From Mactra quadrangularis (lineage: Eukaryota; Mollusca; Bivalvia; Venerida; Mactridae), in contig CM046303.1 in the NCBI GenBank assembly GCA_025267735.1, positions 18,776,403-18,840,402 on the forward strand: DNA of 64,000 nucleotides, read 5' to 3'. The notes beneath the pieces are model-generated. The model saw only the letters and a program-made list of their open reading frames with translations. It ran no database searches and had not been told where the DNA came from. Both the position numbers and the translations under genes were made by a program. Below are positions 48,801-59,900 of this stretch, one piece after another; the stretch's first letter is position 1; every line of letters starts with the position of its first letter.

Positions 48801-51800
48801 CATGAAATTAGCTTCCATTCAAAAAGACACCTGCCTTAGTTGTCTAACATTAGATTAGTATTACATGGTATGAATGCTGGTATTTATTCTGCATCTGTAC
48901 AGTTATTGTTAAAAAAGTAAACAATTCTAAATGATTAAACTTATTTAGATTGTCTTAAGATGCCTTTTTTTGCCATATATTCAACAATTGGTATATTTTT
49001 ATGTATGTATTATATATCATGGAATCATCTCTACTAAATTAGTATATTAAACTTGTAGGTTACAATTGAATACAAATATGAAGAAGGTGCTTGTATACCT
49101 CTTCGTGTACATACAGTTGTCGTCTCTCTCCAACATTCTGAAGATATTACCATGGAAAAATTGAGAAAAGAACTTATGGAAAAAGTAGTCAATGTTGTTA
49201 TACCTAAAAAATATTTGGATGACAGAACAATATTTCACATTCAACCTTCTGGATTTTTTGTTATTGGTGGTCCACAGGTAAGATTGGGTTTTTAATAATT
49301 GATATGATTACTGTGGTTTTTTGCTTGATGTAGGCCTGTCAAAATGTATCAGTAAATGCCTAGGAAGCAAGTTTTGTATTTGACTCGGTTTTAAGAAGCA
49401 GGGGTGGTCTATTTTGAACCGGTATGTCTGTAAATGCTTATAATTTTAGTTGCAGTTAAAGACATTTGTAGGTGTCTGGTACAACCACATTTCTGGTCAG
49501 GCAGCCACAAACATTACTCTTTTGGACTAACACATTTCAAAACTTGAAAAAAAAGAACTTTTACTGTGGTTTTTAGATTGAACTTGCAATCTACTTCTGT
49601 AGTAAGGCTCCTTTTTGACAGAAACTGTTGAACAAATTGAAAACCAATGAATTGATTATCACTTTTACCTTATTATTTGTCACACTCTAGTATATAGTAT
49701 TTATAGGTGTACGACATCTACTTGTCACATTAATGTTTCCTCTACACTTATACTATTATGTGATATCATCATTATATCAGCTTTTTACTTGCTTACAGTT
49801 TCTATCAGATACCTGAATGTTTTGTTTGGCATATTTTTTTGCTGTTGATTGCCATATATACTGGAGAGCATTATATCAGCTTTTGACTTGCTTACAGTTT
49901 CTATCAGATCACTGAATGTATTGTGTGGCACTTTTTTTTTGCTGTTGATTACCATCATATATACTGGAGAGCATTATATCAGCTTTTGACTTGCTTACAG
50001 TTTCTATCAGGCATTTTTTGCTGTTGATTACCATATATACTGGATAGATTATTTGATAGTAATAGTTAAATGATGGACTTTAGTAGATATACCAGTCATA
50101 AATAGATCATGTTTGTTTTTTGGTCTATGCATGTCCCAGTCAATATACAGGTTCACTTACTAAGTTGCTAGTTAATAGGGTTCTGTGCATGGGCTCTTTT
50201 ATGTATGTCAAGTCAATATATATAGGTTTCTATTTAATCAATTCTTTAAATAGGTTTCTACATGTACTACATCCAGTCATTAGATAGGCTTATATCAATT
50301 TTTTTTAACTGGGGACATTTTTGTATTCTACTATCAGTTAGTGAACTAATTTCAGTGTTTACAAGTAGACGGTAAGTACCCACTTATGACCGAAATAAAA
50401 TTGAATTGTCAGTTTTGATATGTTGTAGTCTTAATGAGTTATTTTGCTGCCCCAAGTGGTTTGAAAAAAGTATCAGATCTTAGTTGAATTATGTTTTTGC
50501 GAGTTAAGCTTCTGTTATAAAGATTGAAATTTTTACAGAATGAATTATAATTATATAACAATAATCTCCTAACTTTGGCTTTTAGGACTCTCAGTCTTGT
50601 AATCTATTCCTAAAATGCATTTTGTTTCACTTTTAAGAACACTAAATACAAATGGCTTGGACCTAAAGTTTTAACATTATTTAGGGCCCTTACTATGGTG
50701 GAATAAAAGTGTATTGTTCTTAAATAAATCTAATTTAGTTGATCATTTTTCATGTGTAAATTCTAGTTGTTTGCTTAATAAACCTTAAGTGTTTAACTGT
50801 AATCTCCTCTATGTTAGTCATAAAATAATAAATATCTGACCTGTTTAAAAAGTTTCATGTTTATAAAGTTAAACTATGAAGTTGTTTTTACTATGTAAGT
50901 TGGTTATCTTTTTAGTCCTTGTTGACAATCTTCTGTTTATATGAGTGTTTATAAGTGAAATATTTGGTTTAACCTTCAATTGTATGTCCCGATATTGTGT
51001 GTTAGTATATAGATAATTTATCAGAGAAGCACTGTACTAGTTAGAAGATAGTGAGAAATATGTCGCTGACCGAATTAATCTTGCTTTGGTTATGAGCTTT
51101 TGATGAGGAAATACATGCTTACGTTTAATAGTAAACAGAACAATTGTGTGTTGTTAAATAAGTATGAGTTATATCTTGGCCGTATAATTACTTGTGAGCT
51201 GGTTTTAATTTCCACTTTGGTAGAACTTGATTAATCCAATAATTACTTTACATCTTAGAATAAAGAGCAAAGGATTACTTCGTACCTGTGCAAAATATAG
51301 CTCTTGCTTTTTAGCAAACCATCTTTTGTACAATCCTTATGGTCAAAACTCCTTGTCAACTAAAGGGTTTTAGCACACAAGCCAGATTTTGGTAGGATTT
51401 TAGTGTTTTTAAAGCTTTCAACTTCCACCCATGTAACTGTTATGTTAATTTTCAAAGTTATTATATATTTATTTCCAGGGTGATGCAGGTTTAACTGGAA
51501 GAAAGATTATTGTTGATACATATGGTGGATGGGGAGCACATGGAGGTGGTGCTTTCTCTGGTAAAGATTTCTCTAAAGTTGATAGATCAGCAGCATATGC
51601 AGCAAGATGGGTTGCTAAATCTCTAGTCAAAGCTGGTCTTTGTAGACGTGTACTTGTTCAGGTAGGTTTTATACATTGTTTGTTACTAAGGAAACTTAAG
51701 TTGTTGTTGTTGACTTTGTCATGTTGTTAATCCATGAATGCATTCAATAATGGCTCTTTGTAGGTTATGGTAGCTCACACCATTTGGGAAAAAATTGTGC

Positions 51801-53517
51801 TAACTGAACAGTGTAATAGCTGAGACCACTTCCCTTATTACAGTTGTTTTGAACGCCTCTGTATTTAATGTTGGTGCCATCTAGAATATTACACATTCTA
51901 TCATTCATATTTATTAGTTGTTTGATTAGGAGCTGCTAATAGGCTGTTATGTGAACTTCTGAGACATGTAACCATGGACTATTGTTAAATGCTCTCCAAG
52001 TGATTTATAGACACTTAATTACAAGCGTTACACTTCCATGACTAAAGGGGTAATGTGTATTTTAAATTTATGAGAGGTTTTTTAAAAGAGATGTTATTTT
52101 TGACTTGAATGGAAGAAATGTAAATCATCACGGTATGATGTTATAATAATAAAGAAAATGGTACTCCTCAAATTTTTTGAATCGATTGAATTGAAATATC
52201 AGCTTTTCATATGGATCTGACCACATGCACAGTCCTTATCTACTATGGACACTATTGACCAGTTCCCTAAGCATATTGCTAGCCAGTGTTTTGTCCCCTG
52301 ATAGATTTGATATCACATTCTTAGTCCTTTTGGTGTACGAAGGGAACTAGGGACTAAGCACTTGGTAGCCATATCCTAAGGAAACTAGCCATATATGTTC
52401 ATACATACCATGTCTTAGGTAATTAAGCTGACCTTATCTGACTGTAGAACAAAGTGTGATACTAGACCTGAACTTATTTCCATCCATTTTTCTTACAGCT
52501 CTCATATGCCATTGGAGTAGCACAACCATTGTCAATTACTGTACTTAGTTATGGAACATCAACAAAATCAGAACAAGAATTATTAAAAATTGTCAGAAAC
52601 AACTTTGATCTTCGACCTGGCAGAATTGTAAAGTAAGTAACTCATATATTAAAAAAAACATATTTTTACCTTTATGTGAGTTTTGTTGTGGCACCTGGCA
52701 CTTGGTCATGGAGTCAATTATCTTGTGTCTGAAAATACATGTGTTTAACTGTAAAAATGTAGTATATAGGATTATAATGTTATAGTGCAAAGGTTAAATG
52801 TCAATGTGTATTGGGATTTTGTGATATAACTATGACTAAATCATCCTTAGAGTGTTAAATTGGTTGGTAGTGGATGTGAATGAATCGGCAGAAAAGCTGA
52901 CTGCTGCACCATGCCTTTAGTTGCCTGTCTTTTCAAGAATTAATTAGTTTGAAACATCAACACATGGAAGTGCCCTGTGGCTGCCTTTCTGTCTGCTTAT
53001 TTGTCCTTTTCTGGTTTCTAGAATAATCAGTAGGACGTGTATAGAAAAGCATAGAAAATTCTAGTTGTTAAATTGATTGAATGGTAAACACTTCACGAAG
53101 TCTACCTTTTCTGGTTTTACTGTTGTGAATCTCTATACTACTAAAACCAGTCACTGACAAAAGTATGCGCTAAGTAGTTGGTTAACAGCTAAATCCAGAG
53201 ATTTAGCCTTTCCTGGAGCAGTGAGTAGGTTGACTGACCGCTGTTATATGACTTATACAAAGTGATGCTATGGCGTTAAACCCAACAAAAACAAACAAGC
53301 ATAACTTGCATTTGTTTTTTTAACTTGATGATTTTCACATTTATATGCATAAACGTAATCTAATTTTGTTTGTCTTCTAATTTGTTTCTTACAATTTGTT
53401 ATTTCTGTTTACAGAGACTTAAACCTAAAGAACCCAATATACCAAAAAACAGCTTGTTATGGTCATTTTGGACGGCCAGAATTTTCATGGGAACAACCAA
53501 AGAAGTTAAACTTCTAA
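39818..53517 (+). CDS. MAT2A: S-adenosylmethionine synthase (methionine adenosyltransferase)
   Basis: Makes SAM from methionine and ATP. Eight exons, all phases checked: 39818-39956, 43095-43295, 45382-45494, 45922-46065, 49059-49277, 51479-51661, 52499-52632, 53415-53517; 411 aa against about 395 in vertebrates, the excess being an N-terminal leader. Landmarks: [16 protein letters not shown] (catalytic His45, Asp47), [25 protein letters not shown] hexapeptide at 147-152 (methionine loop, split by intron 3), [11 protein letters not shown], the GGGAFSGKD phosphate loop at 294-302, [17 protein letters not shown] and the C-terminal [15 protein letters not shown]. All key residues look intact. 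First in-frame ATG chosen; the upstream open frame lacks another. Intron 4 holds a 2.6-kb transposon. No MAT2B-like or second MAT copy in the window. Cytosolic/nuclear tetramer or dimer by family knowledge. Confidence 0.97.
40983..41155. mobile_element. CAGTAAAGT MITE with TA flanks
   Basis: Starts TACAGTAAAGTTTCACTATT and ends TAATAGCAGAACTTTACTGTA. AAGACC blocks near each end are inverted. TA target duplication fits mariner-like elements. A related element is at 57612-57790 and nested relics are in the 4607 and 15985 repeats. MAT2A intron 1. Confidence 0.75.
41609..41816. mobile_element. CAGGGCTTTTTTTC MITE with ATAAG target duplication
   Basis: 208 bp, starts CAGGGCTTTTTTTCATTG and ends GGAAAAAAAGCCCTG. 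ATAAG flanks it at 41604-41608 and 41817-41821. Further copies at 34705-34905 and 45065-45262. MAT2A intron 1. Confidence 0.9.
41822..43094. other. MAT2A intron 1, distal part
   Basis: AT-rich intron sequence, no repeat family or exon recognised. Confidence 0.4.
43981..44299 (-). mobile_element. CAGGGCTCGAATTTA MITE, copy 2, target duplication TAATT
   Basis: 319 bp, starts CAGGGCTCGAATTTAAC and ends TTAAATTCGAGCCCTG, opposite orientation to 35486-35917. TAATT is duplicated at 43976-43980 and 44300-44304. The middle contains GCGAGTTGA/TCAACTCGC pairs. MAT2A intron 2. Confidence 0.9.
45065..45262 (-). mobile_element. AGGGCTTTTTTC MITE, reverse decayed copy
   Basis: Reverse-complement body (GGCGCCTTCCCCTCCTAAAA, AATTTGAAGTTTACC, CCCCTTCCCGAAATACTG). 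MAT2A intron 2, about 120 bp before exon 3. Confidence 0.75.
46076..48659. mobile_element. 2.6-kb hAT-like non-autonomous element in MAT2A intron 4
   Basis: Ends CCAGGGGTTGCGAAA / TTTCGCAACCCCTGG, flanked by TATAA at 46071-46075 and 48660-48664. Inside the ends are GCCAGTCCGG-rich subterminal parts, then long inverted arms (about 46470-46830 and 48150-48485, including GACCGCCCACGGCGATTACA and TCTAGACGC..GGCGTCTA) around a 1.3-kb core with no transposase frame. CAGGG ends and a 5-bp duplication fit hAT5-type elements. It sits 10 bp inside the intron, leaving donor CAG/GTTTGT intact. Confidence 0.85.
49780..50048 (+). repeat. Tandem repeat of about 105-115 bp, 2.7 copies, MAT2A intron 5
   Basis: Units share TTATATCAGCTTTTGACTTG, CTTACAGTTTCTATCAG, TTTTTTTGCTGTTGATTACC and ATATATACTGGAGAGCA. 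The second and third are nearly identical; the third has an internal deletion. Confidence 0.85.
50049..51478. other. MAT2A intron 5, distal part
   Basis: AT-rich intron; nothing recognised. Confidence 0.4.
53145..53300 (+). mobile_element. tRNA-derived SINE, family 2, 3' part
   Basis: Body and tail only: CAGTCACTGACAAAAGTATG, TTGGTTAACAGCTAAATCC, GTTGACTGACCGCTG, CTATGGCGTTAAACCCAAC. Lies in MAT2A intron 7, about 110 bp before the terminal exon. Confidence 0.8.
53407..53424 (+). promoter_or_regulatory. Hairpin carrying TACAGAGAC at the last MAT2A 3' splice site
   Basis: GTTTA (53407-53411) pairs perfectly with TAAAC (53420-53424) around the loop CAGAGACT. The nonamer TACAGAGAC (53410-53418) spans intron 7 / exon 8, with AG of the acceptor at 53413-53414. 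METTL16 methylates the fourth base (A) of TACAGAGAA in hairpin loops of vertebrate MAT2A and in U6; nematode METT-10 acts at a similar 3' splice site of sams mRNAs. The match here is 8 of 9. Function is inferred. Confidence 0.4.
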
Positions 53518-55440
53518 ATGAAATGGACAAATGTGTTTTTAATATAAATTAAACTTTAGCAATGAATGAATTTTGTGGTGCTGTATGCACTTTGTCTTTG
53601 TGACCAGTGTATTTTGTTATTAAACATTGTCTTAATTTTTAAACTTTGTTCTTAATTGTAAAACAATGCTTTTTTTGTCTACATATCCTAAATGTTTTGT
53701 TATACATTTTATTTTTTTTCATGTTTATTATTATATTACATGTCCAAAATGGGAATGCCAAGCATTTCCCCTAGAGCCCGATATATTACTGTGACTCTAG
53801 GGTGCCATGCATTGGCTTTGGAGGTAACATCTACAGACCACAGTAGTTAGGGGGATTGGACCGACAATGGATGTAGTACACATTAAGAAATAAATAAGTT
53901 TATAGACTTATTTTACTCCCAGATTAGAGGGTTTGTCATGGCACCTGTTTTAAGGATTGCAAATTCATGATTAAATTGTTTCACATATTCACCATTTCAG
54001 CTCACGAATCTCAAAATATACATGCTTGTTTATTGTTTTCTTGTGCTGAAATGGTTCTTGGTTGACATATTTATCATGAAATATATCTATGTGTATATAG
54101 ATGATTGTATGTTATATCTTTCTTGGTCCGATAGTACCCCTTAGCTAGTGCAAATGTGCAATTAATTAAATGCATATTTGTCTTGTGTTTATAGAAATTT
54201 ATTGGAAAAGAGCACTATCCATAAACACTCGGGTCTGGGCTCCGCATGTGCTCAAGTAACATCTTTTTTTATCTTAAATGTTTTTTTTAACATGGAATGT
54301 TTTTAATATCTCCTCAAAGTATTTATGTTATTAATATCATTTCATTAACTCATTCACCATTTCTTGTATGAATGTACACCCTATTATATGAATAGTTGTA
54401 ATGCTATACATTTTATAATTTATAAACATTTTGCACAATGTATTTATTTACTTGGCAACGCTCATTTATAAGTCATAATTTGTGTAGTAGCTAATATTGA
54501 CATGTATTTAAGTTATTTCGTTAGCCTAAATTATACATGTTACAAAGCTTTTTTCATGAACAAATTGTTTCTAGTGAAAATGTGAATAATAATGAAATTT
54601 TTAAAAATGAAAATGAATTGTATTGATTTGAATAAATTATGTAAATATTTGAATGAGTGGTATAAGTGTTTGAATATATTATGTGATTGTCTTTTACGCT
54701 AGTGTAGTAACGGGTGATTATTTTGTACCTGTTGTTTCAAATTTAGCCTTGTCACAATCTTAAATACCAGTAACATTTGTATTGCTTATGGATTTTTGAA
54801 AATGTGTGCCCCTCATTACTTCTATAGTGACTTGTTTTTATATCATACTGATGTATATATTGGGGATAAACAATTTTGTCTGTATGTTCATTTATATTTT
54901 GCAATATTCATTGTTAAATCATTAATATCCATACAGCAATTGTTCAGGAAAAATGTCTTGTGGGTAATATTTTACATTGTTTTTATTCTGGCATTACCTT
55001 AATCTTAATATTTATGAAATGCCAGTGATCCATTGATAACTTACCTATATTTGATAGAGTATATTAACCATGTCTAGTCCATTCATTTTGTCTTGTAGGA
55101 ATTTTATATTTCTCTTTCATGTGAGAAATGTTTTAATTTTCATACAACACGATATTGCAGATTTTTGATTACGTGTCTTAATTTCCTAATTTCTTGTGAT
55201 AGTATATCATCACATACGTCGTAGAATCAGAGGCTGCGTTTTTATAACCTTAAAATTGTGTGTCGATTCATAATGTCATCTTGTTTTTGCTTAATGTCAT
55301 TACGTGTGGTGATTGCCAATATTTTTTTTGTTTGTTTTATTAATGTATTGATATATTTAAGAAATCCCTGTTCCATTATATTGTCTGGGATCAACTATCA
55401 GTGATCAATAAAATATGTATAGAAATTATTATATTGTCTT
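53518..55440 (+). other. MAT2A 3' UTR with two candidate poly(A) signals
   Basis: Uninterrupted AT-rich sequence after the stop. AATAAA at 54631-54636 and 55407-55412 would give 3' UTRs of about 1.1 and 1.9 kb. By eye I find no TACAGARAA copies here, unlike the vertebrate MAT2A 3' UTR; only TACAGACCA near 53832 is partly similar. Confidence 0.5.
55407..55412 (+). terminator. Distal MAT2A polyadenylation signal candidate
   Basis: AATAAA followed within 30 bp by TTATATTGTCTTCATGGTC, a GT/T-rich stretch. A SINE starts about 30 bp later. Confidence 0.45.
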
Positions 55441-55444
55441 CATG

Positions 55445-55750
55445 GTCTTTTGTTTGTTTTTGTTAGCAACACATTGTATAGGTTGTATAATGGTCGTCTG
55501 TCAACCTACTTGCTGTTCCTTGACAGGCTGAATGTCTGGATTTAGCTGTTAACCAACTACTCAGCGCATACTTTCCTCAGTGACTGACAACAGCCCTGTT
55601 GTACATGATTAAGAATAATTGGTAGGAGGGAGAATAGTTGGAGAAATAATTTCATGAACAAGCTCCATGAAAGTATGCCCAGCCCAGGAATTGAATTTAT
55701 GATCTCTCAATTAGTAGACTTGCATGCTACCAACAGAGCTAGCTGGGTGG
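55445..55750 (-). mobile_element. tRNA-derived SINE, family 2, near-full copy
   Basis: Reverse copy with body, tail and a decayed tRNA head (GCTCTGTTGGTAGCATGCAAG). It begins about 30 bp after the distal MAT2A poly(A) signal and may mark the end of that transcription unit. Confidence 0.75.
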
Positions 55751-56962
55751 CTTCTCATGCCGTTTAATTTCCTTGTATGGCTCTTTTAGTCCTGTGATCG
55801 GTATTGATAAATTTATTTCTCTGAATCTGGTAAGAATATTTTGGCACATGATCTAGTTCACTGCTTGATTCAATTTCTATGCAGAGGATTTGGAGCTAAC
55901 TACTAAAACTCACATGATAAGTTTGGATTTTTTGGTAAGAGAAAACAAGTAGTTTGAATATGCTACTTGATGTCATTTAATTTTGGTTGCGAAGAGCGAT
56001 CTGCAAGCAAATAAATAGTTGACCTTACTAGATCATGTGATTGAAGAACTTGATACCAATGTGAACTAAATCATATTGTCAGTTTTTTCTCAACTGTCAA
56101 AGCTTGAATAATTTCATGGTGACTTAAACTTATTATATTTATACTCGTGATTTCATTGTTACTGAAATATCTGGACTAAAAACCTATCAAAGACATAAGC
56201 AGCTCTACTCAATAATAATACATGTACACACTTTCGAAAAATCATAAGACCATAATTTTTATGTGCAAATTCACTGAAATTATTCATGTTTTGACAGTTG
56301 AGAAAAAACGTACTATACTAATATGGAAACACGTGACACAGCTTTCAAAAGAATAGAATTTTCTTGGATAGTCTCTTGCTACAATGGAATTGTATTGTGA
56401 ATGAAAATTAAGGTTTGAGCTGTGAGTATGTGCTCAAGTTTACTAACTTCGGAGCCTTGTTGGGGCAGGTGATAGTATTTTTTTCTGAAAAAAATCTACA
56501 GTCATCTATTTTCTCCATAAAAAATGACAACAACTCTTGTAGCCGAGGAAGTGCATTGGATAAACACAGTTCAGGAAGTTAACTGATTGTTCAACCAGCT
56601 GCTGTAAATAACTTGCATAGTTGTTGGTATTAAATGGCATAAACTCCAGACAAACATTTCTTGTGTGGATAAGAATTCTTATTTTCATGTAGCTTGATTG
56701 CAAAGCATTCACATTTTGCATCAATTAATCATTATTGGTAAATATTATTCAACTCTCAGGGGCACATACATTAACCCCACTGATTTAAATACTTGTTTAT
56801 TAATAGTAAGTACAGAAGTACTGTAGTGAGTATTTAAATAAGCAGGGTTAATGAATGTGCCACTGACAGTGAAATTAAATATAATAATAACTCATTGACT
56901 GTCTGGAGATCTAGTTCAGGCGAACTTGGTTTTTAATTCAAGAAGACAAAATTGTATAACGG
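55751..56962. other. Intergenic between convergent MAT2A and DPH7
   Basis: No gene recognised; presumably contains the DPH7 3' UTR at its right side. Diverged ACTGTCAAA/TTTGACAGT segments at about 56079-56102 and 56293-56307 form a small inverted repeat (TCAGTTTTTTCTCAACTGTCA / TTTTGACAGTTGAGAAAAAA). Confidence 0.4.
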
Positions 56963-59900
56963 TTAACTATTTTTATTTAGATCAATTGACCATAGTTTAC
57001 ATAAATGATCATAAAAAGAACAAGTTCCTATGATGTATTGAGTAGTCTTTGGTTCACAATCCAGTTCACTGACATCTCCAGATGACAGGGATTTACACTT
57101 TGAATTCCTACACCAGTCAGCTCCATATGCAATAGATTCATGTTCTTTGTAATGACAACATATCTTCCATTCATCAGTGTCTGAAATTTAATAACGGTAC
57201 ATTTGCTATTTAACAACAGTATTTCAAGGAATATGTCTGAACAAATAAGGGTTGGTGGCCATTGAATAAGGTAAATTGAATAATCCCTCGTATGATTGGC
57301 CAATGCGGCGCTGTCTCTATGAAAAAGTGCAATGGCAACAATTACTAGTAATAACAATTTTGTGCAAGTAAAAGTACATTAGCACCAACATTTTATGTAA
57401 AAAACTCTGATGTTTTGAAACACATTAAAAAGTTCCATTAACTTTTCACCTATGACCTGAAATAAGTTGCATCCACAGCATTTGGCTGTCCACTGACTAA
57501 ATCCTAAGTCTTTATTTTGTGAATCAATGTACAATTGCCATGATCAGTAATAATGCCATATTTGTGAAAAGTACTACATGTAATTTACAAATTCCTTAAT
57601 GCTCCCAGAATTACAGTAAAGTTATACTTAAGACCACCAACTCAATTGAGAAATCATTCAATTTTTGGTGATTGTTTGGTCTAAACGCTTAATTTGAGAA
57701 GAAAGGGTCAATTTTTTAAGACTACATTTGTATTTTGCTATTAAGGCCATTATTTTGATGGTCCTAACAAAGGAACTAAATGTACTAAACAAAATTATCA
57801 TACAATGGTGACACATAAACTCAAATATGTAGCCCAACAAAGATAATTGATATCAAATGGGACTTAGTTTGATTTTGTTAAGTACATATGTACTTAACAA
57901 AATCAAACTAAGTCCCATTTGGGATATGTACTTTCAGATTTTTACATAGATTATGTGATGTCAAAATAAGGGTCACACTACGTTCTATATTTTCACTGAG
58001 GTCAATATGACCTTGATACACTTCACCAGGTAATTAGTAACTTATCAACCAACAATTATACAGGTCTAACTAATTCTTTATCTACCCTTTAAAAGTTTTC
58101 CTCCCAAGGTAAAATCTTTGACATCTCTAGTACTTTGATCAGTTAGCTTGTCAGAAAATGAGGTTAAATTCTGAACTCATTAGGTAAGCAAAGAGGTGAA
58201 AAACAAAAAAATCTGGAGTAAAATCCTCAGTGATAAAAAAATGTTTTTCTCTAAATACCCCAATCTCATTTTAATTAAATCTTACATATACATGGGATCC
58301 AAAAGTTTCTTTGCACATTTACACATACTTTTTTCATATTTTATCTATTTACTTTATTGAAAAGTTATTGCTGACACATTTTGTTCAGTATTTTTATTTC
58401 ATGCTTTCAATGCATAAAGAACATAATAGAGATTCCGCTTACAACTCAAGAGGTTGTGGGTTCTAATCTCAGTTCGGACTTTTGATTTTTATTGGGTTAC
58501 ATTTGGCACAGGTCCAACGTAAATAACCCACTAGGAATTGTTAGACCTTTGTATCTTGACCATTAATAGGATTTCATGTGTTAACTTTTAGGTCACTTTA
58601 TATGTTGATCCACATAAGGATATTAATGTTTGACATCACAATTTACTAATGGAAGATAAACCAAATATGGCTCTAGTTCAAAACATGAACCTTACTTAAA
58701 GTTATTAACTGACAGAAATCAGTTGCAATGTCAACACAATTTTTTAGGTTATTTAGGGCGTCCAGCCTGCCTAACTTAACTTTCTTGGACCCTTGTCTAT
58801 AACCAGTACTCACCAATCCTTCCACAAGGCTGGAAACTTCTCCACAGGAAATGTCAAAATGATGATGCATCATCATACTTATAGCACCAAATATGACCCA
58901 TAAATGAAAATCATCAAATCTACTGTAGTGCTTATATAGTGGAGCATTAAGTTGTATGATTTTAATGAGATTGTCCATACAAGATATGAAAGTCTGTTGA
59001 ACATACTTGATATGTCTACAATATGGAATCCATTATACATTGTAGCAGTAAGAATATAGTCAGCTGTTTTAGGTTCCCATTTAATTCTCCATATACCTCC
59101 ACCAAGACTGAGCTCTGTAATTGGATGTTTCATCTGTCTACTGTCCCATAATAACATACTCTCATCATAACTGCAAACATACACCAAAAGATTATGAGTT
59201 TAATAAGTAAAAATATACTGGGGGGGGGGGCAAAAGTAGGTCCATCTTCAGGTGGCAAAAGTAGGTCCATCTTGGAGTACATAATTTCTGTAGTGAGTAT
59301 TTAAATCAGAAGGGTTATGAATGTGTTCAGGAGCTATTATTTGACTATATAACATTTGTGAGAACATGTTCTTGACAATGAACTGTATATTAATCAAGCG
59401 AACCTGAGAGTTTGCACAAGGCAGTGAAAAATAAAAAATGGCGAAACCATGAGATGTTCTTGTTGATTTTGTAGTTTTACAACAAATAGATATAATATAA
59501 TCAACAGTTTCAGCCACTGACAGTTGAATAAAATTTATCAATACTACCTGAATAGATTTGAACTTTAACAAGAACAGAACAGAACAGAACCTTTATTCCT
59601 CAAATCATGATACATGAGTAATTATATACAGTTTTAATATAAACAAAAATATAAAAATAATAAAAAATACATGTATATAAAAAGTATTAACACTTCTAGG
59701 GGGAGAAGGAGAGAGGGGAGCAATAAGAAAGTTAAATATTTGACCGTCAAAGAAATGTAGAGTATGCTAAATCTCATAAAAGGAAAACTTACCTGCCAGT
59801 AGCTAGCTGATATTCCTTTACAGGATTACTTTGAATACTACAGACACCCATTGTATGTCTGAAATAAATTTGTGTTGTTTTTTTAAATAAGCAAATTACA

